The notes below the pieces were generated by a model. The model was not told where the DNA came from and did not search any database. It worked only from the letters and a program-made list of their open reading frames with translations. From the NCBI RefSeq assembly GCF_022811665.1, contig NZ_CP094529.1, forward strand, positions 1,488,001 through 1,552,000: 64,000 bases of DNA, read 5' to 3'. This DNA comes from Chryseobacterium oryzae. Lineage in GTDB: Bacteria > Bacteroidota > Bacteroidia > Flavobacteriales > Weeksellaceae. The translations under genes were made by a program, and so were the position numbers. Shown one piece after another: positions 1 to 9,044 of the stretch (its first letter is position 1; each line of letters begins with the position of its first letter).

Positions 1-725
1 TGGTTCAGTGGATCAGAATTTTCGGTTTTTCCTAAAACTTTTGGTGATGAGAAATTGACCGAAAGATACACTTTGATGCCATAAGGTCTGAAAATATCTG
101 CTAAAATTTTGACTTTTTTAAGGTAATCTTCCCGAAGCATATTCGGGGACGCATTAACGTTATTCAGTACCGTTGCATTGATTCCGATGGATGCATTGGC
201 GCGTGCATATTCTTCGTATCTTGGCGAAATTTTATTTGGCAAATCTTCCCATTTCCACAACGAATGTCCCGCATAGCCACGCTCAATCGTTCCATCCAGA
301 TTATCCCAATGATTCAGGATTCTTACATCATAAGAAGGTTTTTCTTCGAGCTTAAGATTAGAAAAACTGGTTTTCTGCTGTTGCATATTTAGCAAATGGT
401 AGCTCCCGTACAACAATCCCAAATCTGTTTTTGCCAAAATGCTGATTTTCTTTGGAGTAGAAATGATTTTGTATCCGTCTTTAAAATTTGCCGGAAGTTT
501 ATCAATCTTCAAATCCACAGCTTGCCCTGTCCAATGCTGATTCAGTTCTTTTTTTGCGATTTCAATAGTCGGACTTTTACTGTTTGAGTTAACAATATTT
601 CTGGTTTTGGAATTGAAAGGATATCTCAGCCACAGCTGGCTTCCGTCTTCAGCAAAAGCCATTAACGGAATGATTAGAAAGCATAAAATATATCTTCGAA
701 AATGTTGTATTGATAAATAATTCAT
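1..725 (-). CDS. Alpha-glucuronidase, GH67 (3' part outside window)
   Basis: Family function is release of (4-O-methyl)glucuronic acid from the ends of decorated xylo-oligosaccharides. I translated the minus strand from the ATG at 725-723; the frame stays open to the window edge, giving about 241 N-terminal residues of a family usually near 700. It begins with a signal peptide ending around AFA, followed by the GH67 N-terminal alpha/beta domain. The hallmark stretch NHWDNLDGTIERGYAG and the following WKWEDLP mark the start of the TIM barrel. The catalytic acids lie in the missing part. It is the last gene seen of the run starting at GH127 and follows the cytoplasmic GH43. The signal peptide implies a periplasmic site of action. 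A second, unrelated alpha-glucuronidase (GH115) is encoded at 20.6-23.1 kb. Confidence 0.93.
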   Translation of the reverse strand, partial: MNYLSIQHFRRYILCFLIIPLMAFAEDGSQLWLRYPFNSKTRNIVNSNSKSPTIEIAKKELNQHWTGQAVDLKIDKLPANFKDGYKIISTPKKISILAKTDLGLLYGSYHLLNMQQQKTSFSNLKLEEKPSYDVRILNHWDNLDGTIERGYAGHSLWKWEDLPNKISPRYEEYARANASIGINATVLNNVNASPNMLREDYLKKVKILADIFRPYGIKVYLSVNFSSPKVLGKTENSDPLN

Positions 726-788
726 AATTTAAGTTTTAGCTGAACCAGATTCGATATTGTCTTTTAAACGGGCTAAAATCCTTGTGTA

Positions 789-1760
789 TTAATGGCTATC
801 TAAACCTTCAATCATTTTGATTTTGCCATTTTCATCATACTCCAACTCAACCACTTTCATACTTCTAAGCCAGGTTTTACCTTCACTTGGTACACAATCG
901 TGGAAGAAGAGATACCATTTCCCTTTATATTCTACAATGCTGTGATGCGTGGTCCAGCCAACAACCGGCGTTAGGATTTCACCCTGAAAAGTAAAAGGTC
1001 CATAAGGATTATCGCCCGTTGCATAGCAAATCAGATGGGTGTCTCCTGTGGAATATGAGAAGTAATATTTCCCGTTGTATTTGTGCATCCACGAGGCTTC
1101 GAAAAAGCGGTGTTTGTCACCATGAAGCAAAGGATTTCCGTTTTCGTCGAGAATTACAACATCTTTTGGTTCTTCGCCAAACTCCAGCATATCATCACTC
1201 AAAGCCACAATTTTAGAAGCAATTGCAGGCTCGTTATCTTGTGGCAATAAGGCACATTCTAAAGCTTTGTTATTGCGGTAGCGTTGTAATTGTCCGCCCC
1301 AGATTCCGCCAAAATACATATAATGCTTGCCATCATCTTCGAAAAGACAAGGGTCTATACTATAGCTTCCCAACATCGGATGTTTTTCCGGAACAAATGG
1401 TCCGTAAGGTTTATCGCTTACCGCAACCCCGATTCTGAAAATGTCATTTCGGTCTTTTAGTGGGAAATACATATAATATTTGCCGTTTTTATGAGCCACA
1501 TCACAGTCCCACAACTGTCTGCCCGACCAAGGAATATCTTTTACCGAAAGCACCACACCATGGTCTGTTATTTCGCCGTTTTCTACATCATCCAAAGAGA
1601 AAACATGATAGTCATTCATGTCAAAATGATCGCCGTTATCATTTTCTTCGATGCCACTTTCCCAATCGTGAGACGGATAGATGTATAATTTGTCTTCGAA
1701 AACATGTACCGAAGGATCTGCCATATAATCTTGCGGGAAGAGGTATTTTGATTTGTTCAT
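789..1760 (-). CDS. GH43 beta-xylosidase/arabinofuranosidase, cytoplasmic type
   Basis: Five-bladed beta-propeller glycosidase of 323 residues. The three GH43 catalytic positions are visible: general base D15 (ADPSVHVF), pKa-modulating D136 (SIDPCLFEDD) and general acid E221 (FFEASW). There is no signal peptide and no accessory domain; the propeller begins within the first 15 residues, so the enzyme should be cytoplasmic. It resembles compact GH43 proteins such as subfamily 1, but I cannot confirm the subfamily by eye. It lies between the lipoprotein xylanase GH10 and GH67, and a GPH symporter is two genes upstream. A reasonable reading is that it splits imported short xylo- or arabinoxylo-oligosaccharides into monosaccharides for XylA/XylB. 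Whether xylose or arabinose is released is not readable from sequence alone. Confidence 0.88.
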   Translation of the reverse strand: MNKSKYLFPQDYMADPSVHVFEDKLYIYPSHDWESGIEENDNGDHFDMNDYHVFSLDDVENGEITDHGVVLSVKDIPWSGRQLWDCDVAHKNGKYYMYFPLKDRNDIFRIGVAVSDKPYGPFVPEKHPMLGSYSIDPCLFEDDGKHYMYFGGIWGGQLQRYRNNKALECALLPQDNEPAIASKIVALSDDMLEFGEEPKDVVILDENGNPLLHGDKHRFFEASWMHKYNGKYYFSYSTGDTHLICYATGDNPYGPFTFQGEILTPVVGWTTHHSIVEYKGKWYLFFHDCVPSEGKTWLRSMKVVELEYDENGKIKMIEGLDSH

Positions 1761-1795
1761 TTCTTTATTTAGAATTTAGATATTAGATTTTAGAC
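1761..1795. repeat. Short degenerate TTAGA-type tandem repeat
   Basis: The 35-nt gap between the GH10 and GH43 genes is almost entirely made of variants of TTAGAWTTTAGA. No terminator or promoter is evident in it. Confidence 0.4.
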
Positions 1796-2917
1796 TTATT
1801 TGCCTTTAGTTAATTCAATGATTTTCTCCACAACAGGCTTGGTTTGGAAATTTCTGTCGAAAAGGAGCGGATAATCGGTTCTGCCTTTTACCGGAAAGTC
1901 ATTTTTCCACGATTGATTATCTGTTACGCCCCAAAGTGTTACGCGTCTTATTTTTTCCTGATGTTTGATAAATAGCTTAAAGAAATCCAGATAACGGTTT
2001 TCCCATTCTTTTTCAACATCTGCGGGCAAACCTTTGGTATAGGGATTCATTTTAGCCTGATATTCTACAGTATCGGCTACGTTAGCAGATGTCCCCCAAG
2101 GAGATGGCAACGGGCTGATTTCCATTTCGGTAACGTTTACTTTTACGCCTGACGATGCATAATCTACGATGGCTTTTTCGTATTCTTCTAGTTTTGGAGT
2201 GTCTAATCCAACGTGCGTCTGCATCCCAACGCCATCAATACGGATTCCTCTGGATTTTAGATTGTTGACGATTTTGATGACCGTCTTTACTTTTTCTGGA
2301 TACCATTCGTTGTAATCGTTGTAGTATAATTCGGCGTTGGGATCAGCTTCTTGTGCATATTGAAAGGCAAGCGGAATAAATTCTTCGCCCAAGATTTCGT
2401 AAAACTTACTTTTTCTGTAAGTTCCGTCTTCCATAATGGCTTCGTTGACGACATCCCAACCTTTTACCCGACCTTTGTATCGGGTTACAAGCGTATTGAT
2501 ATGGCTTTTCATCCGTTGTTTCAGAACTTCCGGAGAAACGTCTTTACCATTGTTGTCCACAAAAAACCATTTTGGTAATTGCGAATGCCAGATCAAGGTG
2601 TGACCGATGATAAACATTTTGTTTTTTTCCCCGAATTCCACGAATTTATCGGCATCATCGAAAAAGAACTTCCCTTCCTGCGGCTGGATGAACATCGATT
2701 TCATACAGTTTTCTGCCACGATGGAACTGAATTGTTTTTTGATAATATCATCTGATTTTATATCGGTACCATGGATCTGAGGCAAATCCATTGCTGTCCC
2801 AATATAGAATTGGTTTTTGTAAGCATCTTTCAGAGAATCTTTGCTCGATACGGAGTGAGCTGTTTTGCACGAGACCGAAAGGCTTAAAATTCCTAATAAA
2901 GCGATTATTTTTTTCAT
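1796..2917 (-). CDS. Endo-1,4-beta-xylanase, GH10, probable lipoprotein
   Basis: Retaining endo-xylanase that cuts the xylan backbone. The protein has 373 residues, the usual single-domain size. The N-terminus is a lipoprotein-type signal with Cys17 (LSVSC; the -3 residue is Ser rather than the usual Leu), so it is probably anchored in a membrane. The acid/base is E159 in WDVVNEA and the nucleophile is E264 in VTEME; the family more often has TE-L/M-D at the latter site. The HTLIWHSQLP stretch near residue 106 is the typical GH10 substrate-binding motif. It is the only clear endo-xylanase in the window. It lies downstream of the GPH symporter, separated by a structured intergenic repeat (2950-3040). 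Surface or periplasmic placement is not decidable from the lipobox alone. Confidence 0.95.
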   Translation of the reverse strand: MKKIIALLGILSLSVSCKTAHSVSSKDSLKDAYKNQFYIGTAMDLPQIHGTDIKSDDIIKKQFSSIVAENCMKSMFIQPQEGKFFFDDADKFVEFGEKNKMFIIGHTLIWHSQLPKWFFVDNNGKDVSPEVLKQRMKSHINTLVTRYKGRVKGWDVVNEAIMEDGTYRKSKFYEILGEEFIPLAFQYAQEADPNAELYYNDYNEWYPEKVKTVIKIVNNLKSRGIRIDGVGMQTHVGLDTPKLEEYEKAIVDYASSGVKVNVTEMEISPLPSPWGTSANVADTVEYQAKMNPYTKGLPADVEKEWENRYLDFFKLFIKHQEKIRRVTLWGVTDNQSWKNDFPVKGRTDYPLLFDRNFQTKPVVEKIIELTKGK

Positions 2918-2949
2918 AGTTTAATTTTTCTAGTTATTTCTGATATCCC

Positions 2950-3040
2950 GAATTGACAGCAGCCCGGCTTGAGCGGAGCTCTTTTTCTTTTTTCTCAAAA
3001 AAGAAAAAAGCGGGAGCGGAAGACGGATTAGCTGCCCAAA
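2950..3040. repeat. Structured intergenic repeat, family 1, copy 1
   Basis: Outer pairing GCAGC (2959-2963) with GCTGC (3031-3035). Next is a helix CCGGCTT/AAGACGG with one G.A mismatch, then a hairpin of T-rich and A-rich arms (TTTTTCTTTTTT with AAAAAAGAAAAA). Flanks are GAATTG on the left and GGGCAGC (reverse strand) on the right, as in the other copies. It sits between the GPH symporter stop and the GH10 start. Confidence 0.8.
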
Positions 3041-3050
3041 AAAAGATCAA

Positions 3051-4505
3051 TTAATTCTCAGATTGTCTTCTTTCTTTGAGCTCCTGCTCCAATTGTATTT
3101 CCATTTTTTTGTTGATGGGATACAACAACAGCAATGCGCAAGCGATAAAAAACGGTATTGCCGGGAAAACGCTTACCAGCATCTTGGCACCGGTTGCAAC
3201 CGTTTCTGGCTGAACGACATTTGCCACACCTTCAGAAGAAATGTAGCCGTAATGCCCAATAATAGAAGAAACCAAAGAGCTACCAATGCTGAGACCCACT
3301 TTTAAACCAACCATCATCGCCGAGAAAATAATTGCTGTGGCGCGGCGGTTGTTTTTCCATTCAGAATAGTCGGCGACATCGGCAATCATCGCCCAAAGCA
3401 ATGGTGTGCTGATGCCATAGAAAAAGCCGTGCAAAATTTGGGAAAAGAACATCAAACCGACAGATTTTGGAGGGAAAAATACAAATGCCAGAACAAACAA
3501 AGTCGAAATAAACAACGATACCATAAAAGTGTCTCTTTTGCCATATTTATCTGCAAATCGTTTCGAAAATGTGATGCCGACAATCATCATAATAATGCCA
3601 CCCGCATTAAATAATCCGAAACCTGCGGAACGTGGATCTTCGCCAAAGAAATTCATCCCGATGGAACTGAAAAATCCGGTAATAGGCGAAATGAAATTCT
3701 TGAGCGAATTTTCATCCACATAATTATTAAAATAATAAACGTAAGAACCGCCCTTCATCGCCAGCGTAACGAAAATAAGTGCTGTTACCGCTAATGTAAT
3801 CAGCCATGGTTTATTTTTGCTAAGGTCTTTCAGGTCGTCTTTCAGGCTAGATTCTTGTTCCGGTTTGGGGATTACCCGCTCCTTGGTTGTTAAAAAAGTG
3901 ATAATCAACATAATCGTCCCGATGATGGCAAGCCACGTCATAACCACTTCGATTCCGGCAGCTTTGTCACCTTTTCCTGCTGATAAAATAATCGGCAACA
4001 TAAAAACCTGAACAAAAAACTGTGCAAACATCACCGCTACAAAACGATAAGACGAAATACTATTCCGTTCTCCCATATCACCCGTTATTACGCCACTTAA
4101 GGCAGAATAAGGCAAATTATTCGCAGCATAAAGCAACAGCAAAATACTGTATGTGGCAGCGGCATAAATGATTTTCCCCTGATACGAAAAATTGGGAGTA
4201 CTGAATGCAAAAAGCGCAGCTGCACCAAGCGGAACGGCAGAAAACAAAATCCAGGGACGGAACTTCCCCCATTTGGTTCTGGTTCTGTCTGCCAAAGCAC
4301 CAATCAGAGGATTGAAACCAAAACCTGCCACCAACCCTACAATCAGGGTAATAACAGATGCGGTTTCGGGCTTTAGTCCGTATATATCGGTGTAAAAGTA
4401 GGCCAAATAAGTTACCAAAGTCTGGAACACCAAGTTGGCCGCCAAATCTCCCAAACTATAACCGATTTTTTCGACTACAGATATTTTTTGAGATGGATTA
4501 TTCAT
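3051..4505 (-). CDS. GPH-family (glycoside-pentoside-hexuronide) cation symporter
   Basis: Inner-membrane sugar:cation symporter of 484 residues with about 12 hydrophobic segments. It starts with the family's typical IGYSLGDLAANLVFQ region, in which an early helix carries an acidic residue, followed by DRTRTKWGKFRPWI in the first cytoplasmic loop. Family members import melibiose, xylosides, glucuronides and pentoses. Placed between a CE20-like acetylesterase and GH10/GH43/GH67 genes, it most likely imports xylose or short xylo-oligosaccharides, consistent with the signal-less GH43 two genes downstream. The substrate is inferred from neighbours only. A gap of 37 nt separates it from the esterase gene upstream. 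The hydrophilic tail after the last helix is short and charged. Confidence 0.88.
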   Translation of the reverse strand: MNNPSQKISVVEKIGYSLGDLAANLVFQTLVTYLAYFYTDIYGLKPETASVITLIVGLVAGFGFNPLIGALADRTRTKWGKFRPWILFSAVPLGAAALFAFSTPNFSYQGKIIYAAATYSILLLLYAANNLPYSALSGVITGDMGERNSISSYRFVAVMFAQFFVQVFMLPIILSAGKGDKAAGIEVVMTWLAIIGTIMLIITFLTTKERVIPKPEQESSLKDDLKDLSKNKPWLITLAVTALIFVTLAMKGGSYVYYFNNYVDENSLKNFISPITGFFSSIGMNFFGEDPRSAGFGLFNAGGIIMMIVGITFSKRFADKYGKRDTFMVSLFISTLFVLAFVFFPPKSVGLMFFSQILHGFFYGISTPLLWAMIADVADYSEWKNNRRATAIIFSAMMVGLKVGLSIGSSLVSSIIGHYGYISSEGVANVVQPETVATGAKMLVSVFPAIPFFIACALLLLYPINKKMEIQLEQELKERRQSEN

Positions 4506-4542
4506 TTTGATGATGGATAAATGATTATTGTTAATTGATATT

Positions 4543-6459
4543 TTATTTCTCTGTGGTGAAAGGTAATGCCGGAAGTCCTGCTGTATTTTTCAGGTTTCCA
4601 TCCGGATTATCTGCCCAATCGTATCGTACAGCAGTTGGGTGAGATACAGCATCACTCCAAACTACTATGTTTTTTCCGTTTGTTTTGGCTTTTGCCCAAG
4701 ACCATTTGCCGTCAGAATTTTTGATACTGAAGCCTGTCAGCGCTCCAACTTTTGCAAAATTATCAGTTCCTGATTTGAAGGTGAGTACCACTTTATCGCC
4801 TTCCGTTTTCATGGATTGATAAACCGGTCCGTCCGCCAAAATATTTTGTCCATAAGCAATTTTCAAAGCCTGCAAAGCCAAACGGTCACCTACTGATTTT
4901 TTGTTGAGAGGATGGATATCATTCCATTCGCCCAGATCAATAGTAACGGCCAATCCGGTTTTTGGAACATCCAGCGAAACCAAACGCTGCTGATTTCTGA
5001 ATTCTGCCCAGTTGCTTTCAATCGGTTGAGATTTTGCTTCCATAAAATTAGCCAACTGAACGATTAAAAACGGCATCTCTTTCTGATTCCATTTGCTTCT
5101 CCAATCGGTAATCATCGTGGTAAGCAAATCGCGATATTCAGAAGGTTTTCCGGTATTACTTTCGCCCTGATACCAAAGTGCACCTTTGATGCTGTAATTA
5201 ATTAAAGGATTAATCATCGCATTGTACAAACCGGTTGGTTTCCAACGGATGAAGGTTGTTCCCGGCGCCATTTTTTCCATTTTAGCACCGATTTTATATT
5301 TCCATTCGGATTTTAAATCGATTTTTTGACCGTCAACTTCGAGGTAATACGGCTTATCTTTGATAAATTCTCCTCTGCCACCACCATTAGAAATCCTAAC
5401 AGCAATAACATTTTTGCCTTCTTTAAGAATCCCCGCAGGAACATCATACCAACGCGGCGGATACTCGTAGGTTACGTTGCCCACTTTCACACCATTGATG
5501 TAGGTTACATCGGCATCTTTGATTCTCCCAAGATTCAAAAATGCAGGTTTTTTTGCCTGATTTTTAGTTAAAACAATTTCTTTTCTGAACCAGACAGAAC
5601 CATCAAAAGCACCTTCTTTATCTTCCCAAGAACCAGGGATTGTCATTGTTTTCCAAGCGGAATCATCCAAATCAAAATTCTCCCAATGTTGGTTGAGTCC
5701 TAAATCGCGTTGGTCAAGCTCAGAATACCAGGCTTTACCTGCGGCTTGTTCATTAGATTCTGTGGTTTTTATCAACTCATCGCTCTGCCATTTTTTGGCT
5801 TCATCCAGATATTCGGGATACTTTTTAAGCGATTTTTCGTCCATCCAAGCCTGGATCGGAGAACCGCCCAAACTAGAATGAATGATGCCCACCGCTACTT
5901 TATTTTTTTCGCTTATTTCTTTAGCAAAAAAATACGCCACGCCAGAAAAATTAAGAATGGTTTGAGGATTGGTAGCTTCCCATTTTCCGCCATCTAGTTC
6001 TGTTTGTGGTGACTTAAAATTATATTTTTGAGGAACCGTGAAAAATCTGACGTTTTGATTATTAGCATTCTTTATTTCGTTGCTGTATAAGGGAGTCAAC
6101 CGACGCATCGGCAATTCCATATTCGATTGTCCGGAAGCGAGCCAGACATCACCAATCATAATGTCTTTCAGCGAGATTTCGTTAATGGTCATTGTGTAAG
6201 GACCACCTGCTTTTTGCTCGGGAAGTGAGATTTTCCAGTTTCCTTGCTGGTCTGCTACCGTTTTGTAGTTTTTGTTGAGAAATTTTACTTCTACCCTTTC
6301 TCCGGCATCGGCTTTGCCCCAAATGTTGAGTTTTTGGTTGCGTTGCAAAACCATCCCGTCTGAAACCAAATTGGGAAGCGTAATTTTTGCCTCGAAAAGC
6401 AGGCTGATGAATGTACAGACCAATAAAGTCAGGATTCTGGTTATGTTTTTATGATTCAT
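4543..6459 (-). CDS. SGNH acetylesterase with inserted jelly-roll domain (CE20-like, acetylxylan esterase)
   Basis: Likely removes acetyl groups from xylo-oligosaccharides. The SGNH serine S112 is in GQSNM, a second family block is WYQGESN (429-435), and the catalytic D514/H516 are in NDIHP. Between the two halves of the SGNH fold, residues about 245-400 form a beta-sandwich of the sialate O-acetylesterase type (WFRKEI, GRIKDADVTYING). This split architecture is that of sialate-esterase-like proteins and of the CE20 xylan acetylesterases. I chose the ATG at 6459, giving 638 residues and a signal peptide. The frame is open upstream to 6591, but that extra stretch is translation of intergenic repeat copy 2 and has no signal peptide. 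Linkage specificity (acetyl-xylosyl versus other) is inferred from context. Confidence 0.85.
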   Translation of the reverse strand: MNHKNITRILTLLVCTFISLLFEAKITLPNLVSDGMVLQRNQKLNIWGKADAGERVEVKFLNKNYKTVADQQGNWKISLPEQKAGGPYTMTINEISLKDIMIGDVWLASGQSNMELPMRRLTPLYSNEIKNANNQNVRFFTVPQKYNFKSPQTELDGGKWEATNPQTILNFSGVAYFFAKEISEKNKVAVGIIHSSLGGSPIQAWMDEKSLKKYPEYLDEAKKWQSDELIKTTESNEQAAGKAWYSELDQRDLGLNQHWENFDLDDSAWKTMTIPGSWEDKEGAFDGSVWFRKEIVLTKNQAKKPAFLNLGRIKDADVTYINGVKVGNVTYEYPPRWYDVPAGILKEGKNVIAVRISNGGGRGEFIKDKPYYLEVDGQKIDLKSEWKYKIGAKMEKMAPGTTFIRWKPTGLYNAMINPLINYSIKGALWYQGESNTGKPSEYRDLLTTMITDWRSKWNQKEMPFLIVQLANFMEAKSQPIESNWAEFRNQQRLVSLDVPKTGLAVTIDLGEWNDIHPLNKKSVGDRLALQALKIAYGQNILADGPVYQSMKTEGDKVVLTFKSGTDNFAKVGALTGFSIKNSDGKWSWAKAKTNGKNIVVWSDAVSHPTAVRYDWADNPDGNLKNTAGLPALPFTTEK

Positions 6460-6500
6460 TTTTTTTATTTTTAAACGGTGATTGCTAAATTTCTGAAGCC

Positions 6501-6592
6501 GAATCGCTCGCAGCCCGGCCTGAGTGGAGCTCTTTTTGTGCAGCGCAGCGGAACAAAAAAGCGGGAACGGAGGACGGATAAAGCTGCCCAAA
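6501..6592. repeat. Structured intergenic repeat, family 1, copy 2
   Basis: Same layout as the other copies: GCAGC (6510-6514) pairs with GCTGC (6583-6587). The helix is CCGGCCT/AGGACGG, and the inner hairpin has arms TTTTTGT and ACAAAAA around GCAGCGCAGCGGA-like sequence. It lies between the GH127 stop and the acetylesterase start. Confidence 0.8.
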
Positions 6593-6620
6593 ATAATTTA
6601 ACAACATAGGGGGCGATTTT

Positions 6621-8987
6621 CTATTGTGGTTCATTGGTTAGTAAGCGGATTTCGATAATTTTTGGCGTCAGAGATTTTTCTTTTGAACTGAATCTCACGT
6701 TCAGGATTTCTTTATTTTTTTCTGAATCCGGAATTGGGATCAACAAAAATTGTGGAGAAATCCCCATTTTTCCGTCGAAGTCTTTTGAGTAAACTTTCGA
6801 TCCGTTAATTTCGGCATTCAGCGTTCTGTTGTTGGTGTCGAAATATGTGATGTAGAGGTATTTTGCATTTTTATTTTTGTTCTTCATCTGGTAACTAAAC
6901 CAGCTTTTTGCCTCGCGAAAATGGCGGTCTTCCATATATCCGGTGTTAGAATCTTTGCTGTCGAAGAAATGATCGGACTCTGGTTGCTGCTCGCCCAACT
7001 GAATTTTGTCTGCGGTGATGCGCTCCAACTTTCTGATCTGTTCTTCTTCTTTGGCTTTCTGATTTTGAATAATTTGGATTTTATCTTCTGTCGCCTGAGG
7101 AAAGTAAATAATATAACGCTCTTCGTGGATTTTATAAAACGGAACAAGCTCTAACCCGTCTCCGAATTTGTTCTGAGGATACAAACCATCGAGTTTAAAA
7201 CTCAGATCATTGGCATTATTAGGCTTTAAATGAGCCAAAACAGCATCCGAATTGCCCAAAATAGTCGGGATCTCATTCAGCGGAATCTGTGGTCCGTGGG
7301 CAATATGACCGCCTCGGCTGTCATCAGCAAAAAGCCCGTCCTGATTTTGTTTTCCGTAAGTTGCTGCTAAAACAACAGGGCCGTATTTGAAGGCATAATA
7401 ATCGGAATGATCCGGAAGCTGCTCCGCAGAAAGGTGCATTGGCAGTTTTATTTCTACAACATCGCCTTTTTTCCATGGTCTGTCGAGATTAGCATAACCA
7501 TGACTGTCAATAATAAAATTAGATTTTTTGCCATTCACCAAGATAACAATTTGGTTTTTGTCGCACCAATCAGGGATACGGATTTTCAAATTGATTTTTG
7601 ATTTTGAAACGACATCAAATATTAGTTTTGTAGAAGCCGATTCGGGAAAATTATTTTCTTGCCTCAGCACTGTTTTTTTCTCTGACCATTTTAAAACAGA
7701 TGGAATGAACAGATTGACGTACAAATCGTTATCCGTATGGGCATAAATCATCTCACCATATTTGGCGTGATTTTCTAAACCCGAACCCACGCAACACCAA
7801 AAACTGGTTTCTGGCTGAGAATATACTCTGTAATGGCCGGGGCGCATCGGCGTAAAATAGACAAAACCACCTTTTTCGGGATTTTGAGTGGATAAAATAT
7901 GGTTGTACAAAGCTTTTTCGTAAAAATCTAAATAACTTGATTTTGGATTGGTAGCAAAAAGTTCTTTGGTCAGCTTCAGCATATTGTAGGTATTGCAGGT
8001 TTCTGGGCCTTCTATACTTTTTATCATTCCGCTGAAATCGTTGGTTGGGTTAAAATGCTCGCTCACACTGTTGCCGCCGATAATGGCTGAACGTTTTTGG
8101 GTAACATTATTCCAGAAAAAATCTGCCGCACTGCTCCATTCTTTGTTATGTTCTAAATCTGCAATCCTTTTGAATCCTATAACTTTCGGAATCTGTGTAT
8201 TAGCGTGGATGCCGGTGAGTTTGTCCTCATGAATCAGCAATGGGTTAAGAATCGCCAAATGAGAAAAACGCTTGGCGAGAGTTAGATATTTTTGATTTTT
8301 TGTAATATCGTACACATCCGCAAAAACCTCGTTCAGTCCGCCGTGCTCACTGCGCAACATATCCTGAATCTGAGCATCAGAAAGCTGAGAGACTTCTTGC
8401 ACCATCCAATCTGCAAGTCTAACGAGCATTTTTTTTGCTTTCGCATTGTCTGCATACCAATAAGCATCGCGCAAGCCAGCATAGATTTTATGAATATTGT
8501 ATAACGGAACCCAACGGTCATTAAGACCGAAAGTGGCTGCACGAATATCGCCTTCGGCTATTTCTTTCCAGATTTTTTTGCCATTCGGCACGCCAGAGAG
8601 ATAGCCATTTCCGGAAGCCTCCTGACAGCGTTCTAATTCGTCCACCATATAATCCAGGCGCTGTCTTATTTTTTGATCGCCTGTGGAAGCGTACATCAAC
8701 GCCAATGCTGAAAGATAATGACCGCCGATGTGCCCGTCTAATCCTGTATTTTCCCAATTCGGGTAATTCTGTTTTTTAGGATTGAGACCCGCTTCTTTGA
8801 GATAAGGCGCCAGCAAACGGTCTGCATCCATCGACATCATATAGCTCTTGTCTGTCTGCATTGCTTTGCTGAAAATACTTTCTGATAAAACCACCTTATT
8901 GAGCGGAAAATAACTGACAATTTTGGTCACCTGACCAAAAGCAAGTGTCCCAAATCCTAAGAATATTATCAGTGATTTTTTAATCAT
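6621..8987 (-). CDS. GH127 beta-L-arabinofuranosidase-type glycosidase (DUF1680)
   Basis: Retaining enzyme family that uses a zinc-bound cysteine as nucleophile; characterised members remove beta-L-arabinofuranose. The protein has 788 residues with a signal peptide ending near FGQ. An alpha/alpha-barrel runs from about 30 to 400 (NWENTGLDGHIGGHYLSA). The metal/catalytic residues are visible: E329 and C331 in GPETCNTYN and the C398-C399 pair in FWCCVGSG, with E310 as the probable acid/base. In the Bifidobacterium enzyme the matching residues are E338, C340, C417, C418 and E322. Beta-sandwich domains fill the C-terminal half. It opens the run of genes leading to GH67 and diverges from araR across 537 nt. 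Periplasmic action is inferred from the signal peptide. DUF1680 proteins vary in specificity, so the sugar released remains a family-level guess. Confidence 0.87.
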   Translation of the reverse strand: MIKKSLIIFLGFGTLAFGQVTKIVSYFPLNKVVLSESIFSKAMQTDKSYMMSMDADRLLAPYLKEAGLNPKKQNYPNWENTGLDGHIGGHYLSALALMYASTGDQKIRQRLDYMVDELERCQEASGNGYLSGVPNGKKIWKEIAEGDIRAATFGLNDRWVPLYNIHKIYAGLRDAYWYADNAKAKKMLVRLADWMVQEVSQLSDAQIQDMLRSEHGGLNEVFADVYDITKNQKYLTLAKRFSHLAILNPLLIHEDKLTGIHANTQIPKVIGFKRIADLEHNKEWSSAADFFWNNVTQKRSAIIGGNSVSEHFNPTNDFSGMIKSIEGPETCNTYNMLKLTKELFATNPKSSYLDFYEKALYNHILSTQNPEKGGFVYFTPMRPGHYRVYSQPETSFWCCVGSGLENHAKYGEMIYAHTDNDLYVNLFIPSVLKWSEKKTVLRQENNFPESASTKLIFDVVSKSKINLKIRIPDWCDKNQIVILVNGKKSNFIIDSHGYANLDRPWKKGDVVEIKLPMHLSAEQLPDHSDYYAFKYGPVVLAATYGKQNQDGLFADDSRGGHIAHGPQIPLNEIPTILGNSDAVLAHLKPNNANDLSFKLDGLYPQNKFGDGLELVPFYKIHEERYIIYFPQATEDKIQIIQNQKAKEEEQIRKLERITADKIQLGEQQPESDHFFDSKDSNTGYMEDRHFREAKSWFSYQMKNKNKNAKYLYITYFDTNNRTLNAEINGSKVYSKDFDGKMGISPQFLLIPIPDSEKNKEILNVRFSSKEKSLTPKIIEIRLLTNEPQ

Positions 8988-9036
8988 AATAAATGTAATT
9001 TCAACATTTCTAAAATAAAGGAAAGATTCTATATGG

Positions 9037-9044
9037 CAAAGAAA
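9037..9044 (-). promoter_or_regulatory. Possible -7 element of the GH127 promoter
   Basis: Minus strand TTTCTTTG, one mismatch to TAnnTTTG and followed by CC. A TTTG lies 23 nt upstream (9068-9071). It would give a leader of about 43 nt. Weak call. Confidence 0.3.

Noticed and set aside
2950..3040. Family 1 repeats as Rho-independent terminators
   Set aside because: The T-tracts and A-tracts are the two arms of the inner hairpin; no U-tract follows a GC-rich stem on either strand.
6460..6591. N-terminal extension of the acetylesterase reading frame upstream of 6459
   Set aside because: It translates the structured repeat copy 2, has no signal-peptide character, and the ATG at 6459 starts a good signal peptide.
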